Origin: Oceanospirillaceae bacterium ASP10-02a
GTDB taxonomy: Bacteria > Pseudomonadota > Gammaproteobacteria > Pseudomonadales > Balneatricaceae
Direction: 5' to 3'
Assembly: GCA_905182035.1 (NCBI GenBank)
Contig: CAJIZL010000006.1
Span: 62,001-126,000 of the forward strand
DNA length: 64,000 bases
Shown: piece by piece, positions 1 through 9,415 of the stretch
How the letters are laid out: every line of letters begins with the position of its first letter
Position numbering within the stretch: position 1 is the first letter of the stretch
Program-made: the position numbers and the translations under genes
Notes under the pieces: generated by a model
Seen by the model: only the letters and a program-made list of their open reading frames with translations
The model's database searches: none
What the model was told of the DNA's origin: nothing

Positions 1-2
1 TC

Positions 3-398
3 AATGAAAATGACGGTGAATGGTCTTATTGGGTACCTCCTGGTGGTGGTTTTGAGGATAAAGATGGGAATACACGTAACACGGTTAAGCGGGAAGTATG
101 GGAGGAGACAGGTTTGTCTGTAACAGTGGGTGAGTTGCTGTTCGTCCGTGAGTTTTGTGAGATATCTAGGGGTATTTATCATTTTGAGCAGTTTTATATG
201 GTTGATCACTGGCAAGGTGAGGTTTCGTTAAAGAACTTGGAAGGTCTGGATGAAGAGGTAAGATCTATTTCTCAGGCACGTTGGTTGACGCAGCGGGAAC
301 TTGCAGACGTAGAGGTGTTTCCACCACAGCTGAAAGACATGTTATGGGGTAAATTAGATCGACATGACCTATCTATCGTGCACTTGGGTTACTCGTAA
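3..398 (+). CDS. Nudix hydrolase, C-terminal part (cut by window edge)
   Basis: The reading frame is open from the first bases of the window, so the start lies upstream. The visible 131 residues carry a Nudix-like box: a PPGGGFED segment followed by REVWEETGL, which supplies the usual REVxEExG helix for Mg2+ and diphosphate substrates. The spacing before REV is slightly irregular, because the usual glutamate position is taken by a DKDG turn. After the box come a beta-rich stretch and the short tail HLGYS. The substrate cannot be predicted. It ends six bases before the next gene, so the two may be co-transcribed. Family confidence is good, function open. Confidence 0.75.
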   Translation, partial: NENDGEWSYWVPPGGGFEDKDGNTRNTVKREVWEETGLSVTVGELLFVREFCEISRGIYHFEQFYMVDHWQGEVSLKNLEGLDEEVRSISQARWLTQRELADVEVFPPQLKDMLWGKLDRHDLSIVHLGYS

Positions 399-404
399 GC
401 CTCT

Positions 405-1115
405 ATGACTTCATCGTCTCCAGAAACAGTAGCTATGAATGGTTTTGTGGCTGTTATCAAGCGTACTCGACGTAAAGGTAGTGTGGGTTTTAGGTTGTCA
501 TCGGGGCAAGTGGTCGTATTGGCGCCCAAAGCTAGTTCTAAGGCTGAACTTCGGCTTCTGTTAGAGTCTAAAAGTGCTTGGATATTGGCAAAACTCACGC
601 TGCAGGATCAAGCAAAGTTTCAGGCTGAGCGGCATTATGTTTGTGGTGAGCAGTTAGCTTTTTTAGATCGAAAATTAGTTTTACAGGTGTGCCAAGGCGC
701 TTTTAGCACTGGGCTTAGGGGCCCATCTGAGCTAGTAGTTAGTGTCCCTGAGGCTAAGCTTGGTTGGGTGCGCAATGCTCTTGTGCGCTGGTATAAGCTG
801 CAAGCTCAAGTACATATAGAGCAGCGAGTCAGCTATTTTTCTCCGTTGGTAGGCGCTTGGCCTAAGTCTATTGAAATTAAAACCTATCGAGCCCGCTGGG
901 GTAGCTGTAATGATCGTGGCCAAATACAATTTAATTGGAAGCTAATGATGGCGCCTAGTGCGGTAGTTGACAGTGTTGTGGTGCACGAATTATGCCATTT
1001 ACTGCACATGCATCATGGGCCAGAGTTTTGGCTGCAAGTGCAACGGGTTTTGCCAAATTATCAAGATGCAAAACAATGGTTAAAAGATGAAGGCCATGGT
1101 TTAGGGCTAGATTGA
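405..1115 (+). CDS. YgjP-like (DUF45/WLM) metal-dependent hydrolase
   Basis: This 236-residue protein of the YgjP family carries the zincin-type motif HELCHLLHMHHGPEFW near residues 194-209. Its two histidines and glutamate, with a further histidine downstream, would bind and activate a metal. A preceding YRARWGSC segment is also typical of the family. No signal peptide or membrane helix is visible, so it should be cytosolic. The physiological substrate of YgjP proteins is not established. An alternative start is the ATG at 435, which drops a Ser/Thr-rich leader. The gene sits close behind the Nudix gene. Confidence 0.85.
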   Translation: MTSSSPETVAMNGFVAVIKRTRRKGSVGFRLSSGQVVVLAPKASSKAELRLLLESKSAWILAKLTLQDQAKFQAERHYVCGEQLAFLDRKLVLQVCQGAFSTGLRGPSELVVSVPEAKLGWVRNALVRWYKLQAQVHIEQRVSYFSPLVGAWPKSIEIKTYRARWGSCNDRGQIQFNWKLMMAPSAVVDSVVVHELCHLLHMHHGPEFWLQVQRVLPNYQDAKQWLKDEGHGLGLD

Positions 1116-1175
1116 TATTCATGGCCTTTAGGTATTAAAATATCGACATTAGTCTCAAATGGGTAAATTAATTCC

Positions 1176-1832
1176 ATGCCTCAAGAAAATTCAGCTGCCA
1201 AGGTGTTGCACCATTTGAAGCAAGATATTTTGACTGGGCTCTTTGCAGCCGGCCATAAGCTAAAAATGAACGCCTTAAAAGAGCGCTATCAAGTTGGTGT
1301 GAATCCATTGCGGGAGGCATTGTCACAGCTTGTGGTGATGCAACTAGTGCAAGTCCAAGACCAGCGTGGTTATCGGGTATGTCCTGTGACGCAGTCAGAG
1401 TTGGTGGACATTTATGACACTCGGGCACATATTGAGTCTTTGTGTGTAGGGTTGGCCATTGAACGGGGTGATGAAGTTTGGGAGGCAGGTATCGTTGCCG
1501 CAGCTTATAGGCTCCAATCCAATGCTGGTCTGTTGCAGGCAGATGGTGATCTGCAGGCCTGGGAACAGCTACATCAACAGTTTCATTATGCCATTGTAAA
1601 AGGTTGCGGTTCTGAGGAGTTGCTTAGGGTGCGTTTAGACCTTTATGAAAAGGCATCGCGCTACCGAAACTTGTGGTTACGGCACAATGCTGGCCACGGC
1701 GCTTTCGACGTTAATCAAATGGAGCATGAGCAGCTAGTCACTGCCGTTCTGGCTAGAGATCTTGAGGCGGCAAAAAAGCTTATTTCTAAGCATATACTTG
1801 TGCCTAGTCAGGTCTTGCAAGGCTTATTATAA
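1176..1832 (+). CDS. GntR family transcriptional regulator (FCD subfamily)
   Basis: This 218-residue DNA-binding regulator has an N-terminal winged helix-turn-helix (about residues 8-75, with NPLREALSQL and the wing QRGYRV) and an all-helical FCD ligand domain (about 80-215). The FCD domain shows the spaced aspartate/histidine residues that usually bind a metal and a carboxylate effector (DTR, HQQFH, HEQL). FCD regulators mostly control catabolism of small organic acids. No obvious target lies beside it, and the neighbouring dcw cluster has its own MraZ control. The ribosome-binding site is weak. The effector is unknown. Confidence 0.85.
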   Translation: MPQENSAAKVLHHLKQDILTGLFAAGHKLKMNALKERYQVGVNPLREALSQLVVMQLVQVQDQRGYRVCPVTQSELVDIYDTRAHIESLCVGLAIERGDEVWEAGIVAAAYRLQSNAGLLQADGDLQAWEQLHQQFHYAIVKGCGSEELLRVRLDLYEKASRYRNLWLRHNAGHGAFDVNQMEHEQLVTAVLARDLEAAKKLISKHILVPSQVLQGLL

Positions 1833-1882
1833 AGCCTGTTACCTTTCTAATTTAGCAGCATCAAGTAACTTTATCTTTTCAC

Positions 1883-1941
1883 TTGCAATATAGCTATGAT
1901 CTACCTACACTTATAAAGTGGATAAAAGTGGGGAAAAGTGG
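1883..1941 (+). promoter_or_regulatory. mraZ/dcw promoter with three MraZ-type repeats
   Basis: A plausible sigma-70 promoter reads TTGCAA (1883-1888), 17 bases, TACACT (1906-1911). Directly downstream AAAGTGG occurs three times with exact 10-base spacing (1915-1921, 1925-1931, 1935-1941). Tandem TGGG/GTGG repeats at about one helical turn are the known operator type of MraZ, which represses its own dcw promoter. Here the repeats would cover the transcription start. The repeats are seen directly, MraZ binding is inferred. Confidence 0.75.
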
Positions 1942-1978
1942 TATTTTTTCCCTATATTGAATAAGTTTTGGGAAGTAA

Positions 1979-2449
1979 ATGATGTTTCGTGGTGCTGCAA
2001 CAATCAATATAGATACCAAAGGACGTATAGCTATGCCTGTGCGTTTTCGCGATCTATTCATTGATAAATCAGAACCTAGCGTCAACCCCCAGCTTGTGGT
2101 TACTATTGATACCGAAGAGCTTTGTTTAATGATTTATCCATTAATTGAATGGGATTTGATTCAGCAAAAATTAGAACAACTACCCAGCTTCAACCCCACC
2201 GCTAGACGTATCCAACGTTTGTTGATTGGCCATGCCACAGACCTTGAGCTCGATGCTAATGGGCGTATTTTGCTACCGACGCTGCTGAGAGAATATGCTC
2301 AGTTAGATAAGAAAGCCATTCTGCTAGGTCAAGGTAAAAAAATTGAACTGTGGAGTGAGTCCTTATGGAATGCGCGCCGTGAAACCTATTTGCAGGCCAA
2401 CAGCAACACTGAAGAGCTGCCGGAACTCTTGCATCAGTTGTCCTTGTAG
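1979..2449 (+). CDS. mraZ: Transcriptional regulator MraZ
   Basis: First gene of the dcw cluster, encoding a 156-residue two-domain AbrB-like DNA-binding protein that forms a ring and binds repeats upstream of its own gene. Both SpoVT-AbrB-like halves are visible, with DTKGRIAMPVRFR near residue 13 and DANGRILLPTLLREYA near residue 92. Two adjacent ATGs exist (1979 and 1982). The second is better spaced from GGAAG and gives the familiar MFRGA start. The three AAAGTGG repeats upstream support autoregulation. rsmH follows after seven bases. Confidence 0.95.
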   Translation: MMFRGAATINIDTKGRIAMPVRFRDLFIDKSEPSVNPQLVVTIDTEELCLMIYPLIEWDLIQQKLEQLPSFNPTARRIQRLLIGHATDLELDANGRILLPTLLREYAQLDKKAILLGQGKKIELWSESLWNARRETYLQANSNTEELPELLHQLSL

Positions 2450-2456
2450 TCGGTGA

Positions 2457-3422
2457 ATGACTGACGTTATTAATGGAACTGAAATGACACAAGACTTTAA
2501 CCACAAAACCGTCTTACTTGATGAAGCTGTAGAGTTATTGGTACACGATACCGATGGTGTTTATATGGACGGAACTTTTGGCCGTGGTGGGCACAGCGGT
2601 CTTATCCTACAACACCTAAGTCCTCAAGGACGATTACAGGCCTTTGATAAAGACCCTTTGGCCATTACGCAGGCGCAGGTGATGATTGCCAACGATTCGC
2701 GTTTATCTATCACTCAAACCTCTTTTGCAAACATGGACCAAGTTGCCCAGCAGCATCACTGTTTTGGGCATGTGCATGGCATTTTGTTGGACTTGGGTGT
2801 TTCATCACCACAAATAGACGATGCCAGCCGCGGCTTTAGTTTTCAATATGATGGCCCATTAGATATGCGTATGAATCCTGACGCAGGCGAATCTGCTGCG
2901 CAGTGGTTGGCGCGGGCAGGTGCGGAAGAAATAGCGGATGTGCTTTACCATTATGGCGAAGAGCGTTTCTCTCGAAGAATGGCGCGGGCTATTGTCGAGC
3001 ATCGTCAACAGCAGCCTATTACCACCACCAAGCAATTAGCCGGCATTATTGCCGCCGCTAACCCTAAGTGGGAAAAGGGTAAAAATCCCTCAACTCGGGC
3101 GTTTCAGGGTATACGTATACACATCAACCAGGAACTAAAAGATTTAGAAGTGGGTTTGCAAGCGGCACTTGAAATATTGGCACCTGGGGGCCGTTTAGTG
3201 GTGATTAGTTTTCATTCCTTGGAAGACCGTATTGTTAAGCGTTTTATGCGTGAGCACGCCAAAGGCGACTCTCACATCCCTCGCGGCTTACCTGTGACCG
3301 AAGATCAGTTAAAGCGGCGCTTAACGCTCTTGGGCAAAGCTCGTAAGCCTACTCCCTATGAAATTGAGGTTAACCCTCGGTCTCGCAGTGCGGTGATGCG
3401 TGTGGCAGAAAAAATCGAATGA
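2457..3422 (+). CDS. rsmH: 16S rRNA (cytosine(1402)-N(4))-methyltransferase RsmH
   Basis: S-adenosylmethionine-dependent methyltransferase that modifies C1402 in the decoding centre of 16S rRNA. The family signature [10 protein letters not shown] is followed by the SAM-binding loop [10 protein letters not shown], then [12 protein letters not shown] and the C-terminal [15 protein letters not shown]. The length fits the family. The start is ambiguous: 2457 gives a nine-residue extension, while ATG 2484 ([10 protein letters not shown]) follows a GGA and looks closer to characterised proteins. It overlaps ftsL by four bases (ATGA), implying coupled translation. Confidence 0.95.
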   Translation: MTDVINGTEMTQDFNHKTVLLDEAVELLVHDTDGVYMDGTFGRGGHSGLILQHLSPQGRLQAFDKDPLAITQAQVMIANDSRLSITQTSFANMDQVAQQHHCFGHVHGILLDLGVSSPQIDDASRGFSFQYDGPLDMRMNPDAGESAAQWLARAGAEEIADVLYHYGEERFSRRMARAIVEHRQQQPITTTKQLAGIIAAANPKWEKGKNPSTRAFQGIRIHINQELKDLEVGLQAALEILAPGGRLVVISFHSLEDRIVKRFMREHAKGDSHIPRGLPVTEDQLKRRLTLLGKARKPTPYEIEVNPRSRSAVMRVAEKIE

Positions 3423-3748
3423 AAGACATGAGCGAAAACCTCAATATGTGGTTAAAGCGTGCGAGCTTACAGGCCGAACGTTACGCTATGTTGCTTGGGT
3501 TTTTGCTGTTGGTGTTGTTAGTTATTAGTGCTCAATTTGTTGTTTACAGCTCGTTTGAAGCTAGGGGGCATATCAATCACCTGCATCAGCTAGAAAGAGA
3601 CCGTAATGCCATGCAGGTGGAGTGGGGCCAGTTGCTGCTTGAGCAAAGCGCTTGGGCTTCCCATAGCCGTGTAGAATCGATGGTGACTGAGCAGTTAGGC
3701 ATGGGAGTGCCAGTCGCTCAACAAATTATTTTGGTGCGGCAGCCATGA
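3419..3748 (+). CDS. ftsL: Cell division protein FtsL
   Basis: Small bitopic divisome protein of 109 residues: a short cytoplasmic tail, one transmembrane helix (about residues 23-43, [16 protein letters not shown]) and a periplasmic coiled coil rich in Glu/Arg/Gln. FtsL forms the FtsQLB complex that activates FtsWI septal synthesis. Identity rests on size, topology and position between rsmH and ftsI, since the family is poorly conserved. It overlaps both neighbours by four bases. An internal ATG at 3428 could also be the start. Confidence 0.9.
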   Translation: MKDMSENLNMWLKRASLQAERYAMLLGFLLLVLLVISAQFVVYSSFEARGHINHLHQLERDRNAMQVEWGQLLLEQSAWASHSRVESMVTEQLGMGVPVAQQIILVRQP

Positions 3749-5421
3749 ATGCCATGGAATACCCATGGCGTATGCGCTGGGTATGGTTAATTTTATTAGT
3801 TGTGGCATCGGTTGTGGTTTGGCGTTTAGTGCACCTTAATTTAACTGAGCGTTCTTTTTTAATGCGCCAAGGTGACGCCCGTATGGTACGCGAAGTGCCT
3901 ATTCCTGCGCATAGAGGCATGATTTTAGACCGCCGAGGAGAACCTTTAGCAGTTAGTGCGCCAGTGGTTAGTTTGTGGGCCAACCCGCAAGTGTTGGGTG
4001 AAGATCTCGAGCATGCTAAACAGGTTGCTCAAAGCTTGGGTTTATCTGAAGTTGAGTTTTTAAAACGCTTAGCGCGTATGAAAGACAAGGAGTTTATGTA
4101 CCTTAAGCGACATGTTAATCCAGCCGATGCGGAGGCTGTACTGGAGCATAAGTGGCAAGGCGTGCACGGAGTTGAGGAATTCCATCGTTATTATCCTGCA
4201 GCAGAAGTGGCTACTCACTTGGTAGGTTTTAACAATGTTGATGACCAAGGCCAAGAAGGTATGGAGCTAGCTTATGAATCTTGGTTGCAGGGGACGTCTG
4301 GTAAGAAGGTAGTGCAAAAAGACCGCACTGGACGAACTGTTAAGGACCTACAGTTATTGTCCAACGCACAGCCTGGAAAAGATCTAAATTTAAGCATCGA
4401 TTTAAGGATGCAATATGTGGCCTATCGTGAACTCAAAGCCGTAGTGCAGCAGCACAAAGCATCTTCGGGTTCAGCTGTGGTTTTGGATGTACAGACGGGT
4501 GAAATATTGGCGATGGTTAATCAGCCGGCTTACAACCCGAATAATCGTTCAGTTATGAGTATCGACAGTTTGCGTAATCGTGCTATGACCGATGTACTAG
4601 AGCCCGGCTCAACCATGAAGCCTCTTACCATTGCGGCGGCCTTGATGAGCGGACAGTATGGTCCGGATAGTAAGGTTGATACCAACCCGGGATTTATAAA
4701 GGTTAAACGCAAGACTATAAGGGATCATCGCAACTACGGCGTATTAGATATCACCGGTATTATCACTAAATCAAGCAATGTAGGGGTCACTAAATTGGCC
4801 TTATCGCTACCAGAAAATAGTGTAAGAGAAACCTTTTATAGCTTTGGCTTGGGTCAGGCAACCGCCACTGGTTTTCCGGGTGAGAGTACGGGAATTCTGC
4901 CTAGTTATACTAAGTGGAACCCCATTAATTTAGCCACCATGGCTTATGGTTATGGCATTGCTGTAACACCGTTACAATTGGCTCAGGCCTATGGGGTATT
5001 CGCCAGCTATGGGCTTAAACGTCCCATTTCTATGTTGAAACAAGAGCAGGTGCCAGAAGCCGAGCGAGTAATGCCAGAACATGTAGCTAAACAAGTGATT
5101 GCTATGCTAGAAACTGTGACCCAAAAAGGTGGTACGGGAACTCGTGCTAGGGTGCCGTCTTTTCGTGTTGCTGGTAAAACTGGCACAGTACATAAACCGT
5201 CTAAAGATGGCGGTTATAACGACGATGTGTATGCCGCAGTTTTTGCTGGCATGGCACCAGCATCTAAGCCACGCTTAGTGTGTGTGGTAATTATTGATGA
5301 TCCCAAGGGTGAGCAATATTACGGTGGCGAAGTTGCTGCTCCCGTATTTTCTCGCATTATGGCAGAGAGCTTACGGCTTTTAAATGTGGCACCAGATAAT
5401 TTGCTGCCATTACAAGGTTAA
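3745..5421 (+). CDS. ftsI: Peptidoglycan D,D-transpeptidase FtsI (PBP3)
   Basis: Septal class B penicillin-binding protein, 558 residues, which cross-links peptidoglycan with FtsW. An N-terminal signal-anchor helix (about residues 10-28) is followed by the non-catalytic pedestal (IPAHRGMILDRRGEPLA) and the transpeptidase domain. The three penicilloyl-transferase motifs are intact: STMK with nucleophile Ser about 289, SSN at about 343 and KTG at about 478. Position in the cluster and length agree with FtsI. It overlaps ftsL by four bases and murE starts just after its stop. Confidence 0.97.
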   Translation: MNAMEYPWRMRWVWLILLVVASVVVWRLVHLNLTERSFLMRQGDARMVREVPIPAHRGMILDRRGEPLAVSAPVVSLWANPQVLGEDLEHAKQVAQSLGLSEVEFLKRLARMKDKEFMYLKRHVNPADAEAVLEHKWQGVHGVEEFHRYYPAAEVATHLVGFNNVDDQGQEGMELAYESWLQGTSGKKVVQKDRTGRTVKDLQLLSNAQPGKDLNLSIDLRMQYVAYRELKAVVQQHKASSGSAVVLDVQTGEILAMVNQPAYNPNNRSVMSIDSLRNRAMTDVLEPGSTMKPLTIAAALMSGQYGPDSKVDTNPGFIKVKRKTIRDHRNYGVLDITGIITKSSNVGVTKLALSLPENSVRETFYSFGLGQATATGFPGESTGILPSYTKWNPINLATMAYGYGIAVTPLQLAQAYGVFASYGLKRPISMLKQEQVPEAERVMPEHVAKQVIAMLETVTQKGGTGTRARVPSFRVAGKTGTVHKPSKDGGYNDDVYAAVFAGMAPASKPRLVCVVIIDDPKGEQYYGGEVAAPVFSRIMAESLRLLNVAPDNLLPLQG

Positions 5422-5423
5422 CA

Positions 5424-6941
5424 GTGAGGTTGAATGTGGATACCAAACGTTTATACGAACTGATGCCCCTACCAGGGCAAGCCCAACAATGGGCAGAAGT
5501 TTGTGTACATGGGGTGTCATCAGATAGCCGGCAGGTAAAACAAGGTGACTTGTTTATCATCTGTTTAGGGGAGCCAAAGTGGCAGCGTAGTTATATAAAG
5601 CAAGCTCAGGAAAATGGAGCTGTGGCGGTAGCTATTGATGCCCAACAGATGTTGCATTTGGACTCATCTAACCTCACTGTTCCCATTATTGGTATATCCA
5701 ATCTGGCGGCGATCCAGGGCCTAATTGCCGCTCGTATCAATGATGAGCCCAGCCAGCAAATGTCACTGATAGGTGTTACCGGTACTAATGGTAAAACCAG
5801 CTGTAGCCAGTTTATCGCTCAGTGCTTTTCGGACCTTGGCCGAACCTGTGGTGTGATGGGCACCTTGGGTTATGGTTTGCTTGAGGCATTGGAGCAGGGT
5901 CCAAATACTACGCCAGATGAAGTCACCATGCAGGGCCAGTTAGGTGCCATGGTGCAAGCAGGGGCAACGACGTGTGCTATAGAGGTATCTTCCCACGGTT
6001 TAGATCAAGGGCGTCTTAACGGCTGTCGTTTTGAAACCGCAGTGTTCACTAATTTAACTCAAGATCACCTTGATTATCATGGCACTATGCAAGCGTATGG
6101 TGAAGTGAAGGCTCAACTGTTTAACTGGCCTAGTTTACGTCACGCAGTGATTAATTTTGATGATGATTTCGGTCGTGGCTTACTTAACGAAATTGCACCC
6201 TCGGTGCAAACTTACACCTACAGCGCGCAAGTTTCAGAAGTGGATTATGTAGACTTAGGTGTGTCCACCATCACCCAGCACGAACATGGCATTGAAGCCA
6301 TGGTACATACACCAAAAGGCCAAGCGCTATTGCAAGTAGGACTGATTGGCCGCTTTAATCTAAGCAACCTATTGGCCACCTTAGCAGTGCTCTTATTGCA
6401 TAAAATTGACCTGTCATCAGCGACCTTTGCAATCAACAACCTCAGTACAGTATGTGGCAGGATGCAGCTAATAGGCAGCGAGCAGCAATCAAAAAACAAG
6501 CCACAGGCCATTGTTGATTACGCCCATACCCCTGATGCCTTAGAGCAGGCGTTAATGGCTGCCAAAGAGCATGTGGCTCATGGTCAGCTATGGGTGGTAT
6601 TTGGGTGTGGTGGAGACCGAGATGCGGGCAAACGGCCAAAAATGGCAAGCATTGCAGAAACATGGGCTGATCACGTGGTAGTTACTGACGACAATCCACG
6701 AACAGAATCGAGTGAGAAAATCTTATCAGACATTGGTAAGGGATTTAAGCGCCGAGACAAAGTAGTGATAGAAGGTAATCGCAGCCTAGCCATTGCTTTA
6801 ACTATGGGGCGTGCTAAAGCCGGTGATATCGTACTTATTGCTGGTAAAGGCCACGAAACCTATCAAGATGTTCAGGGACATAAACACCACTTTAGTGACC
6901 ACGAACAGGTGTTGGTCGCTCTTGCGGGAGGGTTGAATTAA
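5424..6941 (+). CDS. murE: UDP-MurNAc-L-Ala-D-Glu: meso-diaminopimelate ligase MurE
   Basis: Cytoplasmic ATP-dependent Mur ligase adding the third residue of the stem peptide. The ATP loop GVTGTNGKTS lies at residues 117-126. The DNPR motif at about 423-426 is the signature of MurE enzymes that select meso-diaminopimelate rather than lysine, as expected for a Gram-negative wall. The gene has a GTG start two bases after the ftsI stop; no in-frame ATG lies nearby. It overlaps murF by one base (TAATG). Length of 505 residues is normal. Confidence 0.96.
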   Translation: MRLNVDTKRLYELMPLPGQAQQWAEVCVHGVSSDSRQVKQGDLFIICLGEPKWQRSYIKQAQENGAVAVAIDAQQMLHLDSSNLTVPIIGISNLAAIQGLIAARINDEPSQQMSLIGVTGTNGKTSCSQFIAQCFSDLGRTCGVMGTLGYGLLEALEQGPNTTPDEVTMQGQLGAMVQAGATTCAIEVSSHGLDQGRLNGCRFETAVFTNLTQDHLDYHGTMQAYGEVKAQLFNWPSLRHAVINFDDDFGRGLLNEIAPSVQTYTYSAQVSEVDYVDLGVSTITQHEHGIEAMVHTPKGQALLQVGLIGRFNLSNLLATLAVLLLHKIDLSSATFAINNLSTVCGRMQLIGSEQQSKNKPQAIVDYAHTPDALEQALMAAKEHVAHGQLWVVFGCGGDRDAGKRPKMASIAETWADHVVVTDDNPRTESSEKILSDIGKGFKRRDKVVIEGNRSLAIALTMGRAKAGDIVLIAGKGHETYQDVQGHKHHFSDHEQVLVALAGGLN

Positions 6942-8305
6942 TGGCTTCCTTTAGCTTAGCTGAACTTTCTCACAAAGTGCCGTCCAGTTATGTCATTGGA
7001 GCAGCGGTCTTTAGTCAATTATCTACCGACACACGTAGTATGGCTGCTGGAGATTTATTTGTAGCTTTGGTGGGCCCAAATTTTGATGGACACGAATTTA
7101 TTGCTCAAGCTCAAAGCCAAGGCGCATGTGCAGCGTTGGTTAGTACGGAAATAGACACAGATTTACCTCAGTTGGTGGTGCCAGATACTCGAATTGCACT
7201 AGGGCAGTTAGCTGTTATTAAGCGTCAGAGCCTTAATGGTCAGTTTGTTGCAGTCACGGGCAGTAGCGGCAAAACCACCGTTAAAGAAATGTTACAAAAG
7301 GTGTTATTTCAAGCGGGCCAAGTTGAAGTGACACATGGCAACTTTAATAATGACATTGGTGTGCCGTTGACTCTTTGGGGTATGCAAGATGACATTGACT
7401 ATCGGGTGTTAGAACTTGGTGCCAACCATATTGGAGAAATTGCCTATACCAGCCGGATGGTTATGGCAGATGTAGCCATTTTGAACAATGCCCAAGAAGC
7501 CCATTTGTCTGGTTTTGGTAGCTTAGATGGCGTGGTTAAAGCCAAAGGTGAAATTATTTCGGAGCTTTCTGACCAGGGCCAAGTGGTACTTAATTTAGAT
7601 GATCGCCACATTCAACAATGGCAAGCGCTTGCTAAGTATAGGCGTGTATGGAGTTTCAGTCTAACCAATGAAAAGGCTAGTGTGTATGCCAGTGGCATCC
7701 AACGTACACCACAAGGCAGCCGCTTTATTCTGCATCTAGGCCAGCAGCAGCGACAAGTAGATTTGCAATTGTTAGGACAGCATAACGTTGCCAATGCCTT
7801 GGCGTCCGCCGCCGCCGCATTGGCTCTGGGGTTATCCCTAGATCAAATTGCCATAGGTTTGGGCCAAGTTAGGCCTTACCAAGGACGCCTTGTGAGCCAC
7901 CAATTAAGCCACAATCGTTGTGTCATTGACGATACCTATAATGCCAATCCAGGATCTGTAAAAGCTGCTATTGCGGTGCTGCAAGAGTGCCATGGACAGC
8001 GGTGTTTTATGCTGGGTGATTTAGGCGAATTAGGCCAGCAAGAGCTGCAGCTGCATCAACGTATTGGTGCCCATGTTGCGGCAGCAGGTATAGAACAATT
8101 TTATGGTTTCGGTCCATTAGCGGCTGCGGCTGTTGAGAGTTATCTGCAAAAAGGCGGTAACTTCGGCAAGGTTTGTGTAAACAAGGAAGATTTGTCCAGC
8201 TGTTTTCAACAGCTTCCAAAAGTGGGCTTGAGTTGTTTGGTTAAAGGATCCCGATCTAGCCAAATGGACCAGGTCGTAGAAAAATTAATTAACGGTGGAA
8301 TCTAG
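6941..8305 (+). CDS. murF: UDP-MurNAc-tripeptide: D-alanyl-D-alanine ligase MurF
   Basis: Cytoplasmic ATP-dependent ligase that attaches D-Ala-D-Ala to complete the UDP-MurNAc-pentapeptide. The ATP loop VTGSSGKTT is at residues 105-113, followed by the Mur ligase central motif HGNFNNDIGVPL and the C-terminal DDTYNANPGSVKAA segment typical of MurF. At 454 residues it matches the family. The ATG overlaps the murE stop, so translation is probably coupled, and mraY begins three bases after its stop. Confidence 0.96.
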   Translation: MASFSLAELSHKVPSSYVIGAAVFSQLSTDTRSMAAGDLFVALVGPNFDGHEFIAQAQSQGACAALVSTEIDTDLPQLVVPDTRIALGQLAVIKRQSLNGQFVAVTGSSGKTTVKEMLQKVLFQAGQVEVTHGNFNNDIGVPLTLWGMQDDIDYRVLELGANHIGEIAYTSRMVMADVAILNNAQEAHLSGFGSLDGVVKAKGEIISELSDQGQVVLNLDDRHIQQWQALAKYRRVWSFSLTNEKASVYASGIQRTPQGSRFILHLGQQQRQVDLQLLGQHNVANALASAAAALALGLSLDQIAIGLGQVRPYQGRLVSHQLSHNRCVIDDTYNANPGSVKAAIAVLQECHGQRCFMLGDLGELGQQELQLHQRIGAHVAAAGIEQFYGFGPLAAAAVESYLQKGGNFGKVCVNKEDLSSCFQQLPKVGLSCLVKGSRSSQMDQVVEKLINGGI

Positions 8306-8308
8306 CCC

Positions 8309-9391
8309 ATGTTGTTATGGTTAGCAGATTATTTAGCTCAGTATTACAGCGCCTTTGGTGTTTTTCATTACCTCACCATGCGAGGCATTATGGGGGTGCT
8401 CACCGCCTTGTTTATTGCCATGGCTATTGGTCCGTATATGATCAAACATTTAAAAGCTAAACAAATTAGCCAATCAATCCGTGAAGACGGACCCCAAAGT
8501 CATTTGCTGAAAGCTGGCACTCCTACCATGGGTGGCGCCCTTATATTGGTGGCTATTCTCATTAGCGCCTTGTTGTGGGGTGACTTAACCAATCGTTATA
8601 TCTGGGTCACCATCGCCGTAACTGGTGTGTTTGGTGCCGTAGGCTGGGTCGATGATTACCGTAAGGTGGTAGAAAAAAATTCCCGTGGACTTATTGCCCG
8701 CTGGAAGTATTTTTGGCAATCCGTTGGGGGGCTAGGGGCGGCTTTATTCTTGTACTATAGCGCTCAAACTCCTCAGGAATTGGAGCTTATAGTGCCATTT
8801 TTCAAAACCGTCGGTATTAATATTGGCGTGCTATATATTGCTCTCACCTACTTTGTCATTGTGGGTACTTCAAACGCCGTCAATCTCACTGACGGTTTGG
8901 ATGGTCTGGCGATATTACCTACGGTGCTGATTGCTGGGGCCTTGGCAGTGTTTGCTTATTTAACGGGCCATTCGGTATTTGCTGAATACCTTAACATTCC
9001 TTACATTAGCGGTGCGGGAGAACTGGTGGTGTTTTGTGCCGCGATTGTAGGGGCCGGAATGGGCTTTTTATGGTTTAACACTTATCCTGCCCAAGTGTTT
9101 ATGGGTGACGTTGGCGCATTAGCCTTAGGTGCTGCTTTGGGTGTTGTGGCGGTCATCGTTCGACAAGAATTAGTGTTATTCATTATGGGGGGCGTATTTG
9201 TGATGGAAACTGTGTCTGTTATTTTACAGGTGGCTTCGTTTAAATTGACCGGTAAACGTATCTTCCGTATGGCACCAATACATCATCACTTCGAGCTCAA
9301 AGGCTGGCCGGAGCCACGGATAATCGTACGCTTTTGGATAATTACCGTGGTATTAGTATTGATCGGTTTAGCCACCCTTAAGTTACGATAA
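8309..9391 (+). CDS. mraY: Phospho-MurNAc-pentapeptide transferase MraY
   Basis: Integral inner-membrane enzyme that moves phospho-MurNAc-pentapeptide from UDP onto undecaprenyl phosphate, forming lipid I. The 360-residue sequence is strongly hydrophobic with about ten membrane segments. It contains the cytoplasmic loops expected for the family: TPTMGG near residue 71, VDDYRKVV near 115, NLTDGLDGL near 192 and the histidine-rich [13 protein letters not shown] loop near 324. Its lipid carrier depends on isoprenoid supply, for which this window holds a mevalonate operon. Confidence 0.97.
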   Translation: MLLWLADYLAQYYSAFGVFHYLTMRGIMGVLTALFIAMAIGPYMIKHLKAKQISQSIREDGPQSHLLKAGTPTMGGALILVAILISALLWGDLTNRYIWVTIAVTGVFGAVGWVDDYRKVVEKNSRGLIARWKYFWQSVGGLGAALFLYYSAQTPQELELIVPFFKTVGINIGVLYIALTYFVIVGTSNAVNLTDGLDGLAILPTVLIAGALAVFAYLTGHSVFAEYLNIPYISGAGELVVFCAAIVGAGMGFLWFNTYPAQVFMGDVGALALGAALGVVAVIVRQELVLFIMGGVFVMETVSVILQVASFKLTGKRIFRMAPIHHHFELKGWPEPRIIVRFWIITVVLVLIGLATLKLR

Positions 9392-9415
9392 ACTTTTAAC
9401 TTTTAAGAGGCCTAG

